Origin: Numida meleagris
Lineage: Eukaryota > Chordata > Aves > Galliformes > Numididae
DNA: 64,000 bases
NCBI RefSeq assembly: GCF_002078875.1
Contig: NC_034422.1
Coordinates: 2,042,923 to 2,106,922 of the forward strand
Reading direction: 5' to 3'
The notes beneath the pieces are model-generated. The model had not been told where the DNA came from. It searched no databases and was given only the letters and a program-made list of their open reading frames with translations. Positions 40,494 through 51,523 of this stretch are shown one piece after another; the stretch's first letter is position 1, and the number at the start of each line of letters is the position of its first letter. A program made the position numbers and the translations under genes.

Positions 40494-43400
40494 CCTAAAG
40501 TACATGCTGGCAACACTTCAGGGGATTTTAGTCATTACAGGTGACAAGACTTCTCCCGTGTCTAATGCTCACTCGAATTTCCTTCCACTCCATTCAGACA
40601 AGACGAAGAATTGAGCGAAACCCAACACTCTCTCTCAGATGGGTTTTGGGGTCTCTTCCCTCCCCACTACGGACCCAGTCAACCAGATAGAAACAAACTG
40701 CAATGAACTCCAACTGGAATGAAGCATTTTTTCAATTAAGCGGCCCATCATTTTTCCCAGGCACTACATCCAACTATTTTAATGGCTTTCATATTTTTTC
40801 TTTAATTTTACAATCTGAAAGAAATGCCAAGGTTCCACCAAAGACCAAGAATGCTGTAATTCCATTTCTTCCATTGGTTGCAAGTTATTAACAAGCTGTC
40901 AAAACACCATAATAATTTTATATAAGTTTGGCTGATTCCATAAACATCTCCTAGCTGCACAGTGCCCGGATTCCCGCTCCCCCCGTGTGCAGCATGTACT
41001 GGGCTGGAGGGGATAAAGAGGCTGCACGTCTTCAGACAGCAGCGCGAGAGACATTTATGAGCCCAAAGACATCAACAGCAATAGTATATTTATTAGCTGA
41101 TGCACTTGGCACAATTGTGAGGTTCAACAAGACATTTCTTGCCCTAAAATTCTTTTTTTAGCTCTTCAGTAGATAAAAGAGCAACCAGTGAGCAAACTAC
41201 AATCTCGCTCCCAACAGGAGGGGGTCAGGATGTGACCCAGGTGTCCAGCAGCGTGCCCCAGCCAGCAGCCCCAAACCTGAGCTGCATGCTTCCTCCAGCC
41301 CAAGTACATCCTCTCTGAGCAGAGCCCAGATCAGGGATCTGGCTGCAGAGCAAGTCAATCTACATTTAAACACGAAACAAGAAAGAAAACACTGAACAAC
41401 TACAGGTGTTATTACAGACCTAGATGGAACATCTGTTGGAAGGGAAAATAATGCAATGATACTCAACAGCAAACACCACAAGCATTGCATTTAGATGACA
41501 GGTATAAGTGCAGCATAGAGACATTCACAAACTTGCACTTCTCATAGCACACTCAGAAGAGAGCCCCAGCACCATCCTGCTCCATCAGCAGTTCCCCAGG
41601 CCCAGTGACAGAGCCCAAGAGCCCCTGGAATAGAGCATTTCACCTCCAGTTGCCACATCCATGCGGCACAGCTATACTTAGGCAGCACAAGATTAAAAAA
41701 AGCTTTGCTCTGAGCACAAAGGGAGAAAGAGGAACGGTGCCATAAGCCCATGTTTTGCAGCCAGCAGCGCAGGGAAATCATTTTGATCCCTTCAATCCCC
41801 TTATCCATGCCAACCACTGACCTTGCAGATGCAACTTTTGTTCAAGTTTAGTCTCTTTTTGGCTTGAAGCAAGACAGTGCTACAAAGAAAATGCTCTCCA
41901 TTCATCCTGGAGCACCAAGTGCTACACCCAGAGCTGCCCCAGTGGCTGCTTTCAGCTGGTATTTCTGAACTTCAGATCCAGAGCAGCAAAGTTACAGACT
42001 GAGGTAGGCTGTCCTCAGGGAAGGGCACACCCCATCCCCGGTGGCTCCAAAGTGCTCACCCCTCTCCTCTGTTCCACACCTATGGGGTCAATAAAACGAA
42101 GACTGGCTCTCCTTTCAGCATCTCAACAGTGTTCTTAAAATTTTGTTAGCTTTGGAGGAGGCCAGTTTTCAAAGAGACAGAACAGAGCTGGTAAAATTGC
42201 ATTCAGACCTTGCAAGGAATGTGACTGGAGCAAAGCTCCCGTGGTGCTGGAACATGGCAAAGCCAGGAGATATTTAAACGGCAAGAGCCACTTCACCTAC
42301 ATAAAACTCTTTTATACCTTTACGGTGATAAACTGGAGGCATTAAAGTGCAGTGAATTGGAAATTGTTCTCACTTACAGCAGGATGTTCACATACAACTG
42401 ATACTGAGGTGCAAGTCCTTTACACTGTATTTCAAAACTTTATTTTAAAAGAAAAAAAAATTACTGCATGGGGAAGAACAGGCTGCTTTGGAGATGCTGC
42501 TTGTTCCCAGAGCTTGCTGCAGCCCTGCAGGCACAGGGCAGTGGGTTCCCAGTGACCTGGGGACCTTCTCCACCCATTTAGGATCCATACAGGTGGAGGG
42601 AAGCAGCCCGCAGTGCCAGACAGCTCAGCACCACACAGCCAGGAAACAAGAGAGCAGGAGGATATCAGAATGAAAACACCACCCCCAAACCTCACAGTTG
42701 CAGGAAGCAGCGTGATCACCGTGGGTACCGCTGCGTGTGTGCAGCTCTGCAGCCCAGGCATTGCATCTCCATCACTCAATGCATTTTTAAAGAGGTGCAG
42801 TGGAACGATCCATCAGCCCTCCTGCCCATCAAGCTGGAATCTCAGAGAAACAGCAATGTGCCCGGCTCGTCCCATCCCTCCCAGCTCCTTTGCACTGTTA
42901 TTTTCCCAGAAAGAAACATCGTAATATTCAGTTCCATTCTGGGAAATAATTGAGACAAAACATAAAAAGTGTGTGTCCTTGATATACTGGGAGGACAATG
43001 AAGTTCTCCTTTCCTAATAGACAAGCAGCCATGTGCACTGCTGCAAGCAAACACTAACTTGGGTCCAGTATCATCTACTACTTGGATTAAGTGGAACACT
43101 AGCTACGCTAGGGCCCTTTTATCCAAATTGCCTGTGCAATACATAGTACCCTGTGTTTTTAAATATGATTTTTTTTTAAAGACTAATAATTCATCTTCTC
43201 TGTGCTTGTTGGTGCACTTCACACTGCAACAAGCTCCATCTCACCTTTCACCCCAGGTTTCAGCCCACTGAAGAAAGGCTGAGTTCTGAAAGGCGTGGGT
43301 GTCCCACAGCCCGGCCTCGGTGAGCACGCCACTTCCTCCCCATGACACCACAGCTATGCTCAATGGCACTGCTGCTGCTAATGGCATGCCGGTGACCTGA

Positions 43401-43636
43401 GCGAGCAGGCACTGCCCTTGGCGGGGCTGTACTTGCAGCTCTTGTGCAAGTGGCCCTGCAGCAGGTGGCGGTGCCACCAGCTGAGCCCACCTGTGCGCTA
43501 CCCTATCCAGCAGGGCTCACTAGGGAGGCAAAGCACTCCAACAAGAGCCAGACCCCCACCCAGCACTGCAGTGTGGGCACCTGGGTCCCCCAGGTCAGGG
43601 CTGAGCAGGTACCCCGGCATCCCAGAGCCCCCATTT
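40494..43636. other. Intronic, no gene recognised
   Basis: AT-rich to mixed sequence with no repeats longer than short A/T runs (for example near 42449). No exon-like feature was recognised. Confidence 0.5.
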
Positions 43637-43700
43637 CAGAACCATAGAATTGGCTGAGTTGGAAGGGACCTCAAAGATCATCTCGTTCCAGCCCCCAAGC
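43637..43700 (-). mobile_element. CR1 retroelement 3'-end fragment
   Basis: The plus strand reads CCATAGAATTGGCTGAGTTG, then GAAGGGACCTC, AAAGATCATCT and TTCCAGCCCCC. This is the reverse complement of the 3' end of avian CR1 LINEs, whose terminus is ATTCTRTG-like. The fragment is strongly 5'-truncated, as is usual for CR1. No reverse transcriptase sequence remains, and the distal limit is approximate. Confidence 0.85.
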
Positions 43701-44261
43701 TCTGTACTCATCACCACTCACTCCTTGATAGCAACTAAAACACACCCTGAGTACCTGCTTCAGACCAAAAACCAACAGCAAGGAGAGCTGATCGATGCAG
43801 ACTAACAAGCCTGCAGGAAAACCAGGAGGCATTCAGCACACTGCCTACAAAGTCACCACCTTGCCTTGAGTTTACAAACTACTTTCAGGATCAACTGTCC
43901 ATCAGAAACACTTCATACCAAAATCACATGGCAACTAAGTAGAAGGAAAAAAAATGATTAAGCCTAGGAGTTTGTTTCAAACATCAGGCTAGCCACAGAG
44001 AAGCTACACTGTGAAGCGCACAGGGAGATCTGATCAACGAGAAGCTGCGCAGCCAGGCCAGCGGAGCCAGCACAGACCTCTGGAGCAGGAAGCTGCAGAT
44101 ACATTCACTGCTTTTCTTATCAGTGGGAGATCAGAGCACCAGCATACACGAGAGCAGCCTTATCAGGACAGCAGCTGAAGAACCCAAGGACGCTGTCCAG
44201 AACCTGCTGGCACTGTGTGGGTTCCCTGAACCCTGTGACACCAACAGCAGTGCAGTCACTT

Positions 44262-44278
44262 GGGGGGGTGTGGGTGGG
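44262..44278 (+). other. G-quadruplex motif
   Basis: Seven G, TGT, three G, T, three G satisfy the pattern of four G3 runs with loops of 1, 3 and 1 bases on the plus strand, which is the template strand of FBRSL1. Another G-rich run follows at about 44300-44318. The surroundings are not otherwise promoter-like. Confidence 0.6.
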
Positions 44279-45056
44279 AGTCACCGTGCTCGGCCCCTGG
44301 GGTCGGGGGGCAGAGGGGACCCACACCCCAAGGTGGGCTGAAGGTCAAACTCTGCCTGCTCTACCCAGGGACCTGCTGCTGCCCAACGCCTGCATGCACG
44401 TGGGTCCTCCAGGAGATTCTATAAATAGGTTAAACATTCCTTTAAAAAAAGAAATACACACAACTCTTACACACACATACACCCAGAAAGTTAAAATTTC
44501 CACACAGCGTTCCAAAGCTTTGCTGGAATTTGTAAAATTGATAAACAAAAGCCAAAAGGAAAACACAACCCCTCGTCTTTATGACTACTTTGGGAGAACA
44601 ATTGCTCTCCAAGATTGCATTCATTAACATGCTGATGAAGTTCCCTTTTAGGGCTGTTTTTTGTACTTGAAAGGAACAGGGATGATCAGAGAGCCCTCAG
44701 CCACCACTCACTCATTTCACTTCTCTCACTCTGATTCACCAATCACCTCCACGAATAATAAGCAGCTTCATCTGAACATAACAAGGCACACACGCTCCCC
44801 TCCGTCCCATTCATTTCGGGAGGTGCCCAGAAATCCCCCATCCATCTCCTGGGCAGCAGCATGCTGTGATGACCAGCACGGGGCAAACCCAATGTCCCAG
44901 CTGTCAGCCCAAATGCCATGCCCAGGGGGGTCAAGCACAACGCATACAAACCAGTGGGGCACAGCCTGAGCGGGAATCACGTTTATCTGAGAAGGTTCAG
45001 GGGAAGGAAGGGAAAGGAGAAGTCTCAGTTTGCTGGGCTCTGGTTGTTTTTCCTTT

Positions 45057-45076
45057 AAATAAATAAATAAATAAAT
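45057..45076. repeat. (AAAT)n microsatellite
   Basis: Five perfect AAAT units, followed by an interrupted AATGAAT end. Confidence 0.9.
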
Positions 45077-47536
45077 GAATATCAAATCTGTCTTTACATG
45101 AAGGGGGTAGAGCCAGGGAGCTGTAAGTCGAACCATGGGCGGGTATCACAGAAGCAAGATGCGGTATTTTCAGATGACAACTGCCACACCAGTTAAATGA
45201 GACATCCCAAAAGCCCAGAACTCACACCGAAGCACTCACCCTAACTGCTCCCATCACCAGGTCAGCGTGCGGGAGCCACAGAGCAGCCTGTGCTTACAGG
45301 AACACCGCTGCTGAGGATTTTCTGAAGTGGGCAAGGGGAATTCACAGCATTTTGAGATAAAAACAAACAAAAAAACCCTTGCGTCTTCCAAACGCTTCTG
45401 TCATAAAGTTCTGCCTAAGCACTCAGATTTAATTTCCAGGGGGAAACCCAAAGGCTACAGCACAGGTCACCATACCACGTAGTGACAAACACACCTAGAG
45501 GAAGAATGCACAGAGGACTGCAAGGAGCTATCATATACACAACAAAGGCTCCTTTTAGGATTAGAAATCAAACAAAGCAGACTTTGGTAGTCCAGCACTG
45601 TCCCCGGTCCATGTGCTCCGTTTTATCTTTTCTCCCTCTTCACTGACATGGAAGGTTCCAATTCTCATTTATTTTCAAAATCTCATCACAGCAGATTTTA
45701 AGCACTCCAACAAAAAATACGTATTATGAACACAGACTGAAAGGCTGATCTCCTCCAAACCAGAGGAAAACCACCTGTTGCAGCCAAGCACACCACAGCC
45801 CCAGCACCACAGCACGCAGTGACCCCGCAGCACCAGCCAACCACACGGGCACACGCTGCCGACCAGCAGTGGTGCCCCGGCCATCCCCTTTGCCCGCTGC
45901 TCCGCCAGCTCTACCGGGCAGCACCCACGGACAAGGAGAAATCCACACCACACTGAGGTTTCCCCTTTTTTGTGTCACTGCAATTTACGAAGCGCACATG
46001 GCCATCAGGGCGCTGGGGGCACCTCCTGGCCCCGTACCTACAGGAAGCACTCCTCTGGAGGATCCCACTGCTCCAAGGTGCTGGAGCATGCACACTCTCT
46101 TGCATGCAGGGAAATAATAGGAATCCATTTATTTCAGCTGCTAGCGTATAACATTTCAGAGGGGACCGCTCAAAAAGATCTGTATATCATTTTCCTTAAG
46201 GACAAAACAATGCAGCGCTCCCACAGACAGCTGTCCGTAGGGGTGACCAAAGTTTAAGGTCACCTCCCAGCCCTTATCGAGGTCCCGGGCCCACCAATGC
46301 GATAACAGGGCGCATCCCATCGGAAAAGCACAGAGTTTTCCCTCCAGCCCTAGAGGGACTGCATTGCTCTCATCTGAATTCTATTTCCTGATAATGTGCT
46401 CATCGTGGGGGAAAATTTCTGCGAGAAGATGAACGTTACTTTCTGCACTGACAGCTCAGTGGAGGCTGGGGGCTCTAATTGGACCTCTCTGCTGATGCAG
46501 ATTCGGCTAAGAGCGCACTCAAGAAAAAATAATAATAATACAGACAGTTTAAGGCATGTTCTAGGCACACAAGCAGATCCCTCACTTGTTATCAGCTACG
46601 TTAGACAAAGTATCGGCCTTCCTGCCAGGACAGCACCCCACAAGTGACAACGTGAAGGCCAACCAGCAACACAACACCACACGCACACCTGGTGCTGCTC
46701 GGGGACCGCTCAGCTCCACTCACCGCTGGGGTGAAGGGAGCGTGGGCTCCCCAGGATCTGTGCCCCAGCACTGGGGCTGAGGTTTCCCATGCAGTAGAGC
46801 AAGGAGGTGACACACAGATTAGGATCCCAAAGCATAGCAGCACAGATCCCACTGCAATGTTGGGACAGTCCAGCAGTCCGTGCAACACCCTTCATCGACA
46901 TGTAGCAGCAGGACACCTGCAGCACCCAAAGCTCTGACCTCACATGTGTCAGAGGGAGTGGGCAGAGGGACGGGGTGGGGTGCACTTGGGATTCACATCG
47001 TGGGGCTCCCCAAGCGCCCCACTGAGTGCACAAACAAAGCAAAAACCAAAAGCCAAAGCTGCAGTTTGTCAATGCCCCTCTGAAAATATTGGATTTCCTG
47101 CTCTGCTCGGCTCAGCCCAGACAAGGCAGGCAGTATTTGCTCAGCAAATATTGTTTGTAATAAGTTAGACAAGCAATATTTTTTGCCAGCCTATTAACAC
47201 CAGAAAAATATGTACAGTCAACAAGAGATGAAGAATTTGTTCAATTACTTCAAAAATGGGAATTACAGCCGAGGGATTATTATCCATTTAAACATCTCTT
47301 TTCTACAAAATGTCAAACGCTGGCCATTTGCTAACCATCTCAGGATCAAGTCACATTTTGGCACGGGGCAAACACAAACTCTGTGAGCCGGGGGGGCCCC
47401 GCACTGTGGGACCACCCCAGCACCACTGCAGCCCTCCTGTCCTGAGCGAGGGCAAGCGGGGGGCACCTCCTGCAGCAAGCTGCCCCCCCAGCAATCATGG
47501 GGATTAACGCACATAAACGGGCACTGACAACATTCA

Positions 47537-48004
<468 letters not shown>

Positions 48005-48006
48005 TT

Positions 48007-48025
48007 AAAAAAAAAAAAAAAAAAA
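48007..48025. repeat. Poly-A tract (19 A on the plus strand)
   Basis: A run of 19 A, so T19 in the FBRSL1 sense strand, about 45 bases upstream of the start codon. It is followed by GGAAAAAATAAAA. Confidence 0.85.
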
Positions 48026-48053
48026 GGAAAAAATAAAACAGGAGAAGGCCGGG

Positions 48054-48054
<1 letters not shown>

Positions 48055-48089
<35 letters not shown>
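48055..48089. repeat. Poly-G tract (35 G on the plus strand)
   Basis: Thirty-five consecutive G, preceded by GGGC. In the FBRSL1 sense strand this is C35, roughly 93-127 bases upstream of the ATG. Such runs fold into quadruplexes and are difficult to sequence, so the true length is uncertain. Confidence 0.85.
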
Positions 48090-48093
<4 letters not shown>

Positions 48094-48150
48094 AAGTCGC
48101 CCCCCTCCAACTCTCCGCTTCCCCTCTCCGAACCCCGCAGCCCTTTAAAA

Positions 48151-48170
48151 ATAATGATAATAATAATAAT
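48151..48170. repeat. (AAT)n-like microsatellite
   Basis: ATAATGATAATAATAATAAT, a mostly perfect trinucleotide run with one G interruption, inside the otherwise GC-rich island. Confidence 0.75.
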
Positions 48171-48623
48171 TTAAGAAAAAAAATAAAAAAAAATCAACAC
48201 CACCAACAACAAAAATCCTGCTGTTCAGCGCCTCGGATCCAGGGCGATGGTAATCCACAGAGCAAGGCTGGGTGGCGGCGGGGCGAGCGGCACACACACA
48301 CCAAAAATATTAAATCCACGGAATGACCTTGACAAATTTCCACCCCCCTGCCTCCCCCCACCCCCCCAAAAAAAAGCAGAGACGGGAAGAGGAGGGGAGA
48401 ACAGAGAGGAGGGGGGGGTCTATCTGGATCAGGACGAGGACACCTCGGCTTCACTCGGCGCGGAAGAGAGAGGCAGATCCAGGAGGCTCCGACCCGGCTC
48501 GGGATAATCCAGGCGCGGCGCCCCCTCCCCGGGGGCAGCGCCGCTCCGGGGCCCCGCTCCGCGGCCGGGGGCCCGCCGCCCAACTTTCTTGCCGCGGAGC
48601 GAGCGAGACAATCCCTGGGCAGC

Positions 48624-48778
48624 NNNNNNNNNNNNNNNNNNNNNNNNNNNNNNNNNNNNNNNNNNNNNNNNNNNNNNNNNNNNNNNNNNNNNNNNNNNNN
48701 NNNNNNNNNNNNNNNNNNNNNNNNNNNNNNNNNNNNNNNNNNNNNNNNNNNNNNNNNNNNNNNNNNNNNNNNNNNNNN
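48624..48778. other. Assembly gap (155 N) in the promoter CpG island
   Basis: An unbroken run of N flanked on both sides by very GC-rich sequence. Missing sequence probably belongs to the FBRSL1 promoter or 5' UTR. The real size may differ from 155 bases. Confidence 0.98.
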
Positions 48779-48961
48779 GCCCGCGGCGCGGCGCAGCCCC
48801 GGCCCCCAGAAGCCGCTCAGTCGGCGCTGCCCGGATGCCGCCCCATTCTCCCCGAGCTGGGACGCGGCGCTAGCACCGCCCGGCCGGCCGCGCATGAGCA
48901 GGGCTGCCAGCTGCGCGTCATTCCCCGGCGCAGGCCCGGCCGTGCCCCCGGCCCCCCCTCT

Positions 48962-48988
48962 TCCTCCTCCTCCTCCTCCTCCTCCTCC
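48962..48988. repeat. (TCC)9 microsatellite
   Basis: Nine perfect TCC units in the CpG island, equal to (GGA)9 on the minus strand. Polypurine GGA repeats are common in GC-rich promoters. Confidence 0.9.
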
Positions 48989-49199
48989 TTCTTCCCGCCC
49001 TGCCGGCGGCGCGCGGCCGCCTCCCTCCCACCCCAACGCTCCTCGCCTCAGCGTGGGGACACGCTGCACGCCTTCAACCCCGCCGCCCGGAAAAGTTTCC
49101 CCCGGCCGAGCTCCTCCCGCGGCGGGGGGGGCTGCCCGCCGCCCGCTCTCCTTCCCTCCTCTGGCCGGCAGAGCCCCGGGAAATGGAGGGTGGCAGCGC

Positions 49200-49720
49200 T
49201 GGGGAAGCGGTCTGGGGCAGGGGGAAGAGCTGAGGGACGGGGTAGGGAAGAGGGATCCGTTGGGGGCTGAAGTGATGAACCGAGGGTCGAAGAAGGAGTT
49301 GGGAGTGAAGGGAAGAACTGGGGGACTGGAGATGAGCAGGGGACAGGGATGAGCTGTGGGTTGCGCAGAGTTGCAGAACTGTAGGGGTTGGAAGGGACCT
49401 CTAAGTCCAACTCACTGCTACAGCAGGTTCCTGCAGTGGGTGAGGAACTGAGGAGCAAGGGAGAAGCTGAGGGACGAGGTGAGGGTGACGGCTCAGGGAA
49501 TAGTTGGGGGTTCCATGAGGAGCTGAGGGACAAGTTAGTAGGAGTTACATGATGAGCTGTGATGAGGGATGGGCTGAGGGGTGACTTGGGCTGGGGGTGA
49601 GTTAGGGGTTATGCGATGAACAGAGGGATGAGGAGCAAGCTGAGGGGTGATGTGAGGGTCAGGGACAGGCTGGGAAGATCTGCGGAGTGAGGGCAAAGGG
49701 ACAGGCCATGTGACAGGCTG
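49200..49720. repeat. Degenerate G-rich minisatellite-like repeat
   Basis: The plus strand repeats variants of GAGCTGAGGGACGAGG, GAGGGTGA and GATGAGCTG many times, with spacing of roughly 15-30 bases and much divergence. C is scarce. A CR1 fragment (49371-49440) lies inside it. Open frames on the minus strand through this region are serine/proline-rich translations of the repeat and not genes. Confidence 0.6.
49371..49440 (-). mobile_element. CR1 retroelement 3'-end fragment
   Basis: Plus-strand GGGGTTGGAAGGGACCTCTA, then AGTCCAACTC, CTGCTACAGCAGG and TTCCTGCAGTGGG. This is the reverse complement of a CR1 3' end and is about 70 bp long. It lacks a clear terminal CATAGAAT motif, which is degraded to GCAGAACTG. 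Confidence 0.85.
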
Positions 49721-50640
49721 GTGACACTGAGCTGCGGGTGGCACCTGGAGCAGCATAGGGGTCCGGGGATGGAGGCCAGAGTCACAGAGGAGACCCTTCC
49801 CCTTCATAATGCCCTGCTCTGCATCCGTCCATCTCACCAAGGCCTCATCTCACCTCTGCCATGCAGGAGGAGGCCACACTTCGCTCCTTGTTCCCTGCTC
49901 TTACAGCCTCTCCCCTGGGCCTCTGCTAGGCCTGGCCCCAGGCGGGTTCCCTGAGCCTACCTGGGAAGGGCCCGGCCTGGGAGGTGTGCATGGACACTGG
50001 CCCTGATGCAGGGCACCAGCTGCACTGTGTGTCACAACAGCAGCACAACCTAATCCTCCCATTATTGTTTTTTATTGCATACAGTTAGATATTGCTGCAT
50101 GTTAGCATCACTCCTGGGTGCTCCCTTCCTTGGCTGGCTTTGCTCCGTTCTACTGCCTTGGCTTTGTTCCTCACCTGCTCTAGCTTCCCCCTTCCCTGGG
50201 GGGTAACCTCGAGTTCTGTGTGCAAGAGGAGTAGAAGCATGTTACAAAATAAAAACTGAGCTTCATAAATAAGCAGGGAAAAATCTCTGAAGGAGACTGA
50301 GGGTTAGCGGGAGCTGCAGAAGCGAGGGAAGCCAGAAAAGGGCCCTTGCCACCTGTTCAGTCGCCGCCAGGGACAATGGCTTCCTTGGAGCCGTGCCCTG
50401 CCCAGCAGAGGCAGGCTGGTGGCTGGGATCTAGCCCATTGGAGGCTCTGTGCAGGCAGTGCTTGCTTTCCCTTGCTTTCCTCACATTCCTGATCCAGTTG
50501 CAGTAATGGAGCAGCTGAAAATTAGCCTCCTTCCACCTGGCCCTGACAGGCCCTTTTCAGAGGATTTCTGGTGTCTGGCAGCAGCTTTGCCCTACCTCAC
50601 TTAAACAAGAGCTAAAATAAATATCGCCCTCTTAATAAGT

Positions 50641-50830
50641 AGCACAGAAATGTCATTTAAATTTAAGCAATTTAAAACCAAAGGTAGAAATCCCATGTGT
50701 AGTACAAAGCCTCTTAATGCAAATAGTCATTCATGCATCGTATGCCTCAATCACACTTGTACTGGTGTCATTTATGTCCTAATAAAATCCTATAATCTAT
50801 TGCATGCCAATTAAACAAGGGAGATAGCTA
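50641..50830. promoter_or_regulatory. Conserved-element-like AT-rich stretch with octamer site
   Basis: Dense in motifs used by developmental enhancers: ATTTAAATTTAA, an exact octamer ATGCAAAT (50717-50724), ATTCATGCAT, and CCAATTAAAC near the end. The stretch lacks simple repeats and mobile elements. Conservation is guessed from composition only. Confidence 0.3.
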
Positions 50831-51506
50831 AGTCTAACCACTTACTCTGATATTTACAGGCTAGTGGGGAGTCACAGTTACCTGCCTTGGGTTTTGCTGG
50901 GCTGTGGATTTACAGTGGAGCATTTTCTCTCCTCCTGTCTCTTTAAGGGATGGTACTGTAATATTTCAGATACACGGTATTTTAAACCAAGTTCTGCAAG
51001 ATGGTTGTTAATGAAGGATCTGGAGCTTAGATACACCCAGTTAAACAACGGATTGATCTTAACAACTGTATTTGCTTTACCAATATTTTAAGTCGCATTC
51101 TAGAAAAGAGCCTTTATACTGATTTCAATAAGCTTTTTCTTACATTTGTGAGCATCTCTTAACTCACAAGGTAATTTCTGTATTGCTCACCAATCAATTA
51201 TAACGGTAACCCCTTAAGAGAGAGAAACTGCAGAATTTATAACAGGTCCTCTCAGTAGCACTCTCTTCAGTCCTATTGTGCTTTAGGTCCTCCATCATTA
51301 ATATGCATTTCTAGTTCTCTTTTTTTTTTTCATTCACTTCCAAATTTGCTGACCAACAAAGGACAATGGAAATTGCCTGTAAAGTTCCTTTCTTTATTTC
51401 CTGTCGGCAGGGTCATCAAGATCCTCACCCTGCTTACGTGCTTTCGTACAGCCGCCTAGTGTCCCTCTGGATGCAAACTGAAGGTGTCTTCCTGGGAAAA
51501 TGGAGA

Positions 51507-51523
51507 ATATATATATATATATA
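51507..51523. repeat. (AT)n microsatellite
   Basis: Seventeen bases of perfect alternating A and T. Confidence 0.9.

Noticed and set aside
48194..49270. Long frames on both strands across the CpG island (291 and 315 codons)
   Set aside because: Both cross the run of N, where translation has no meaning, and are GC-driven arginine/proline/glycine-rich shadows.
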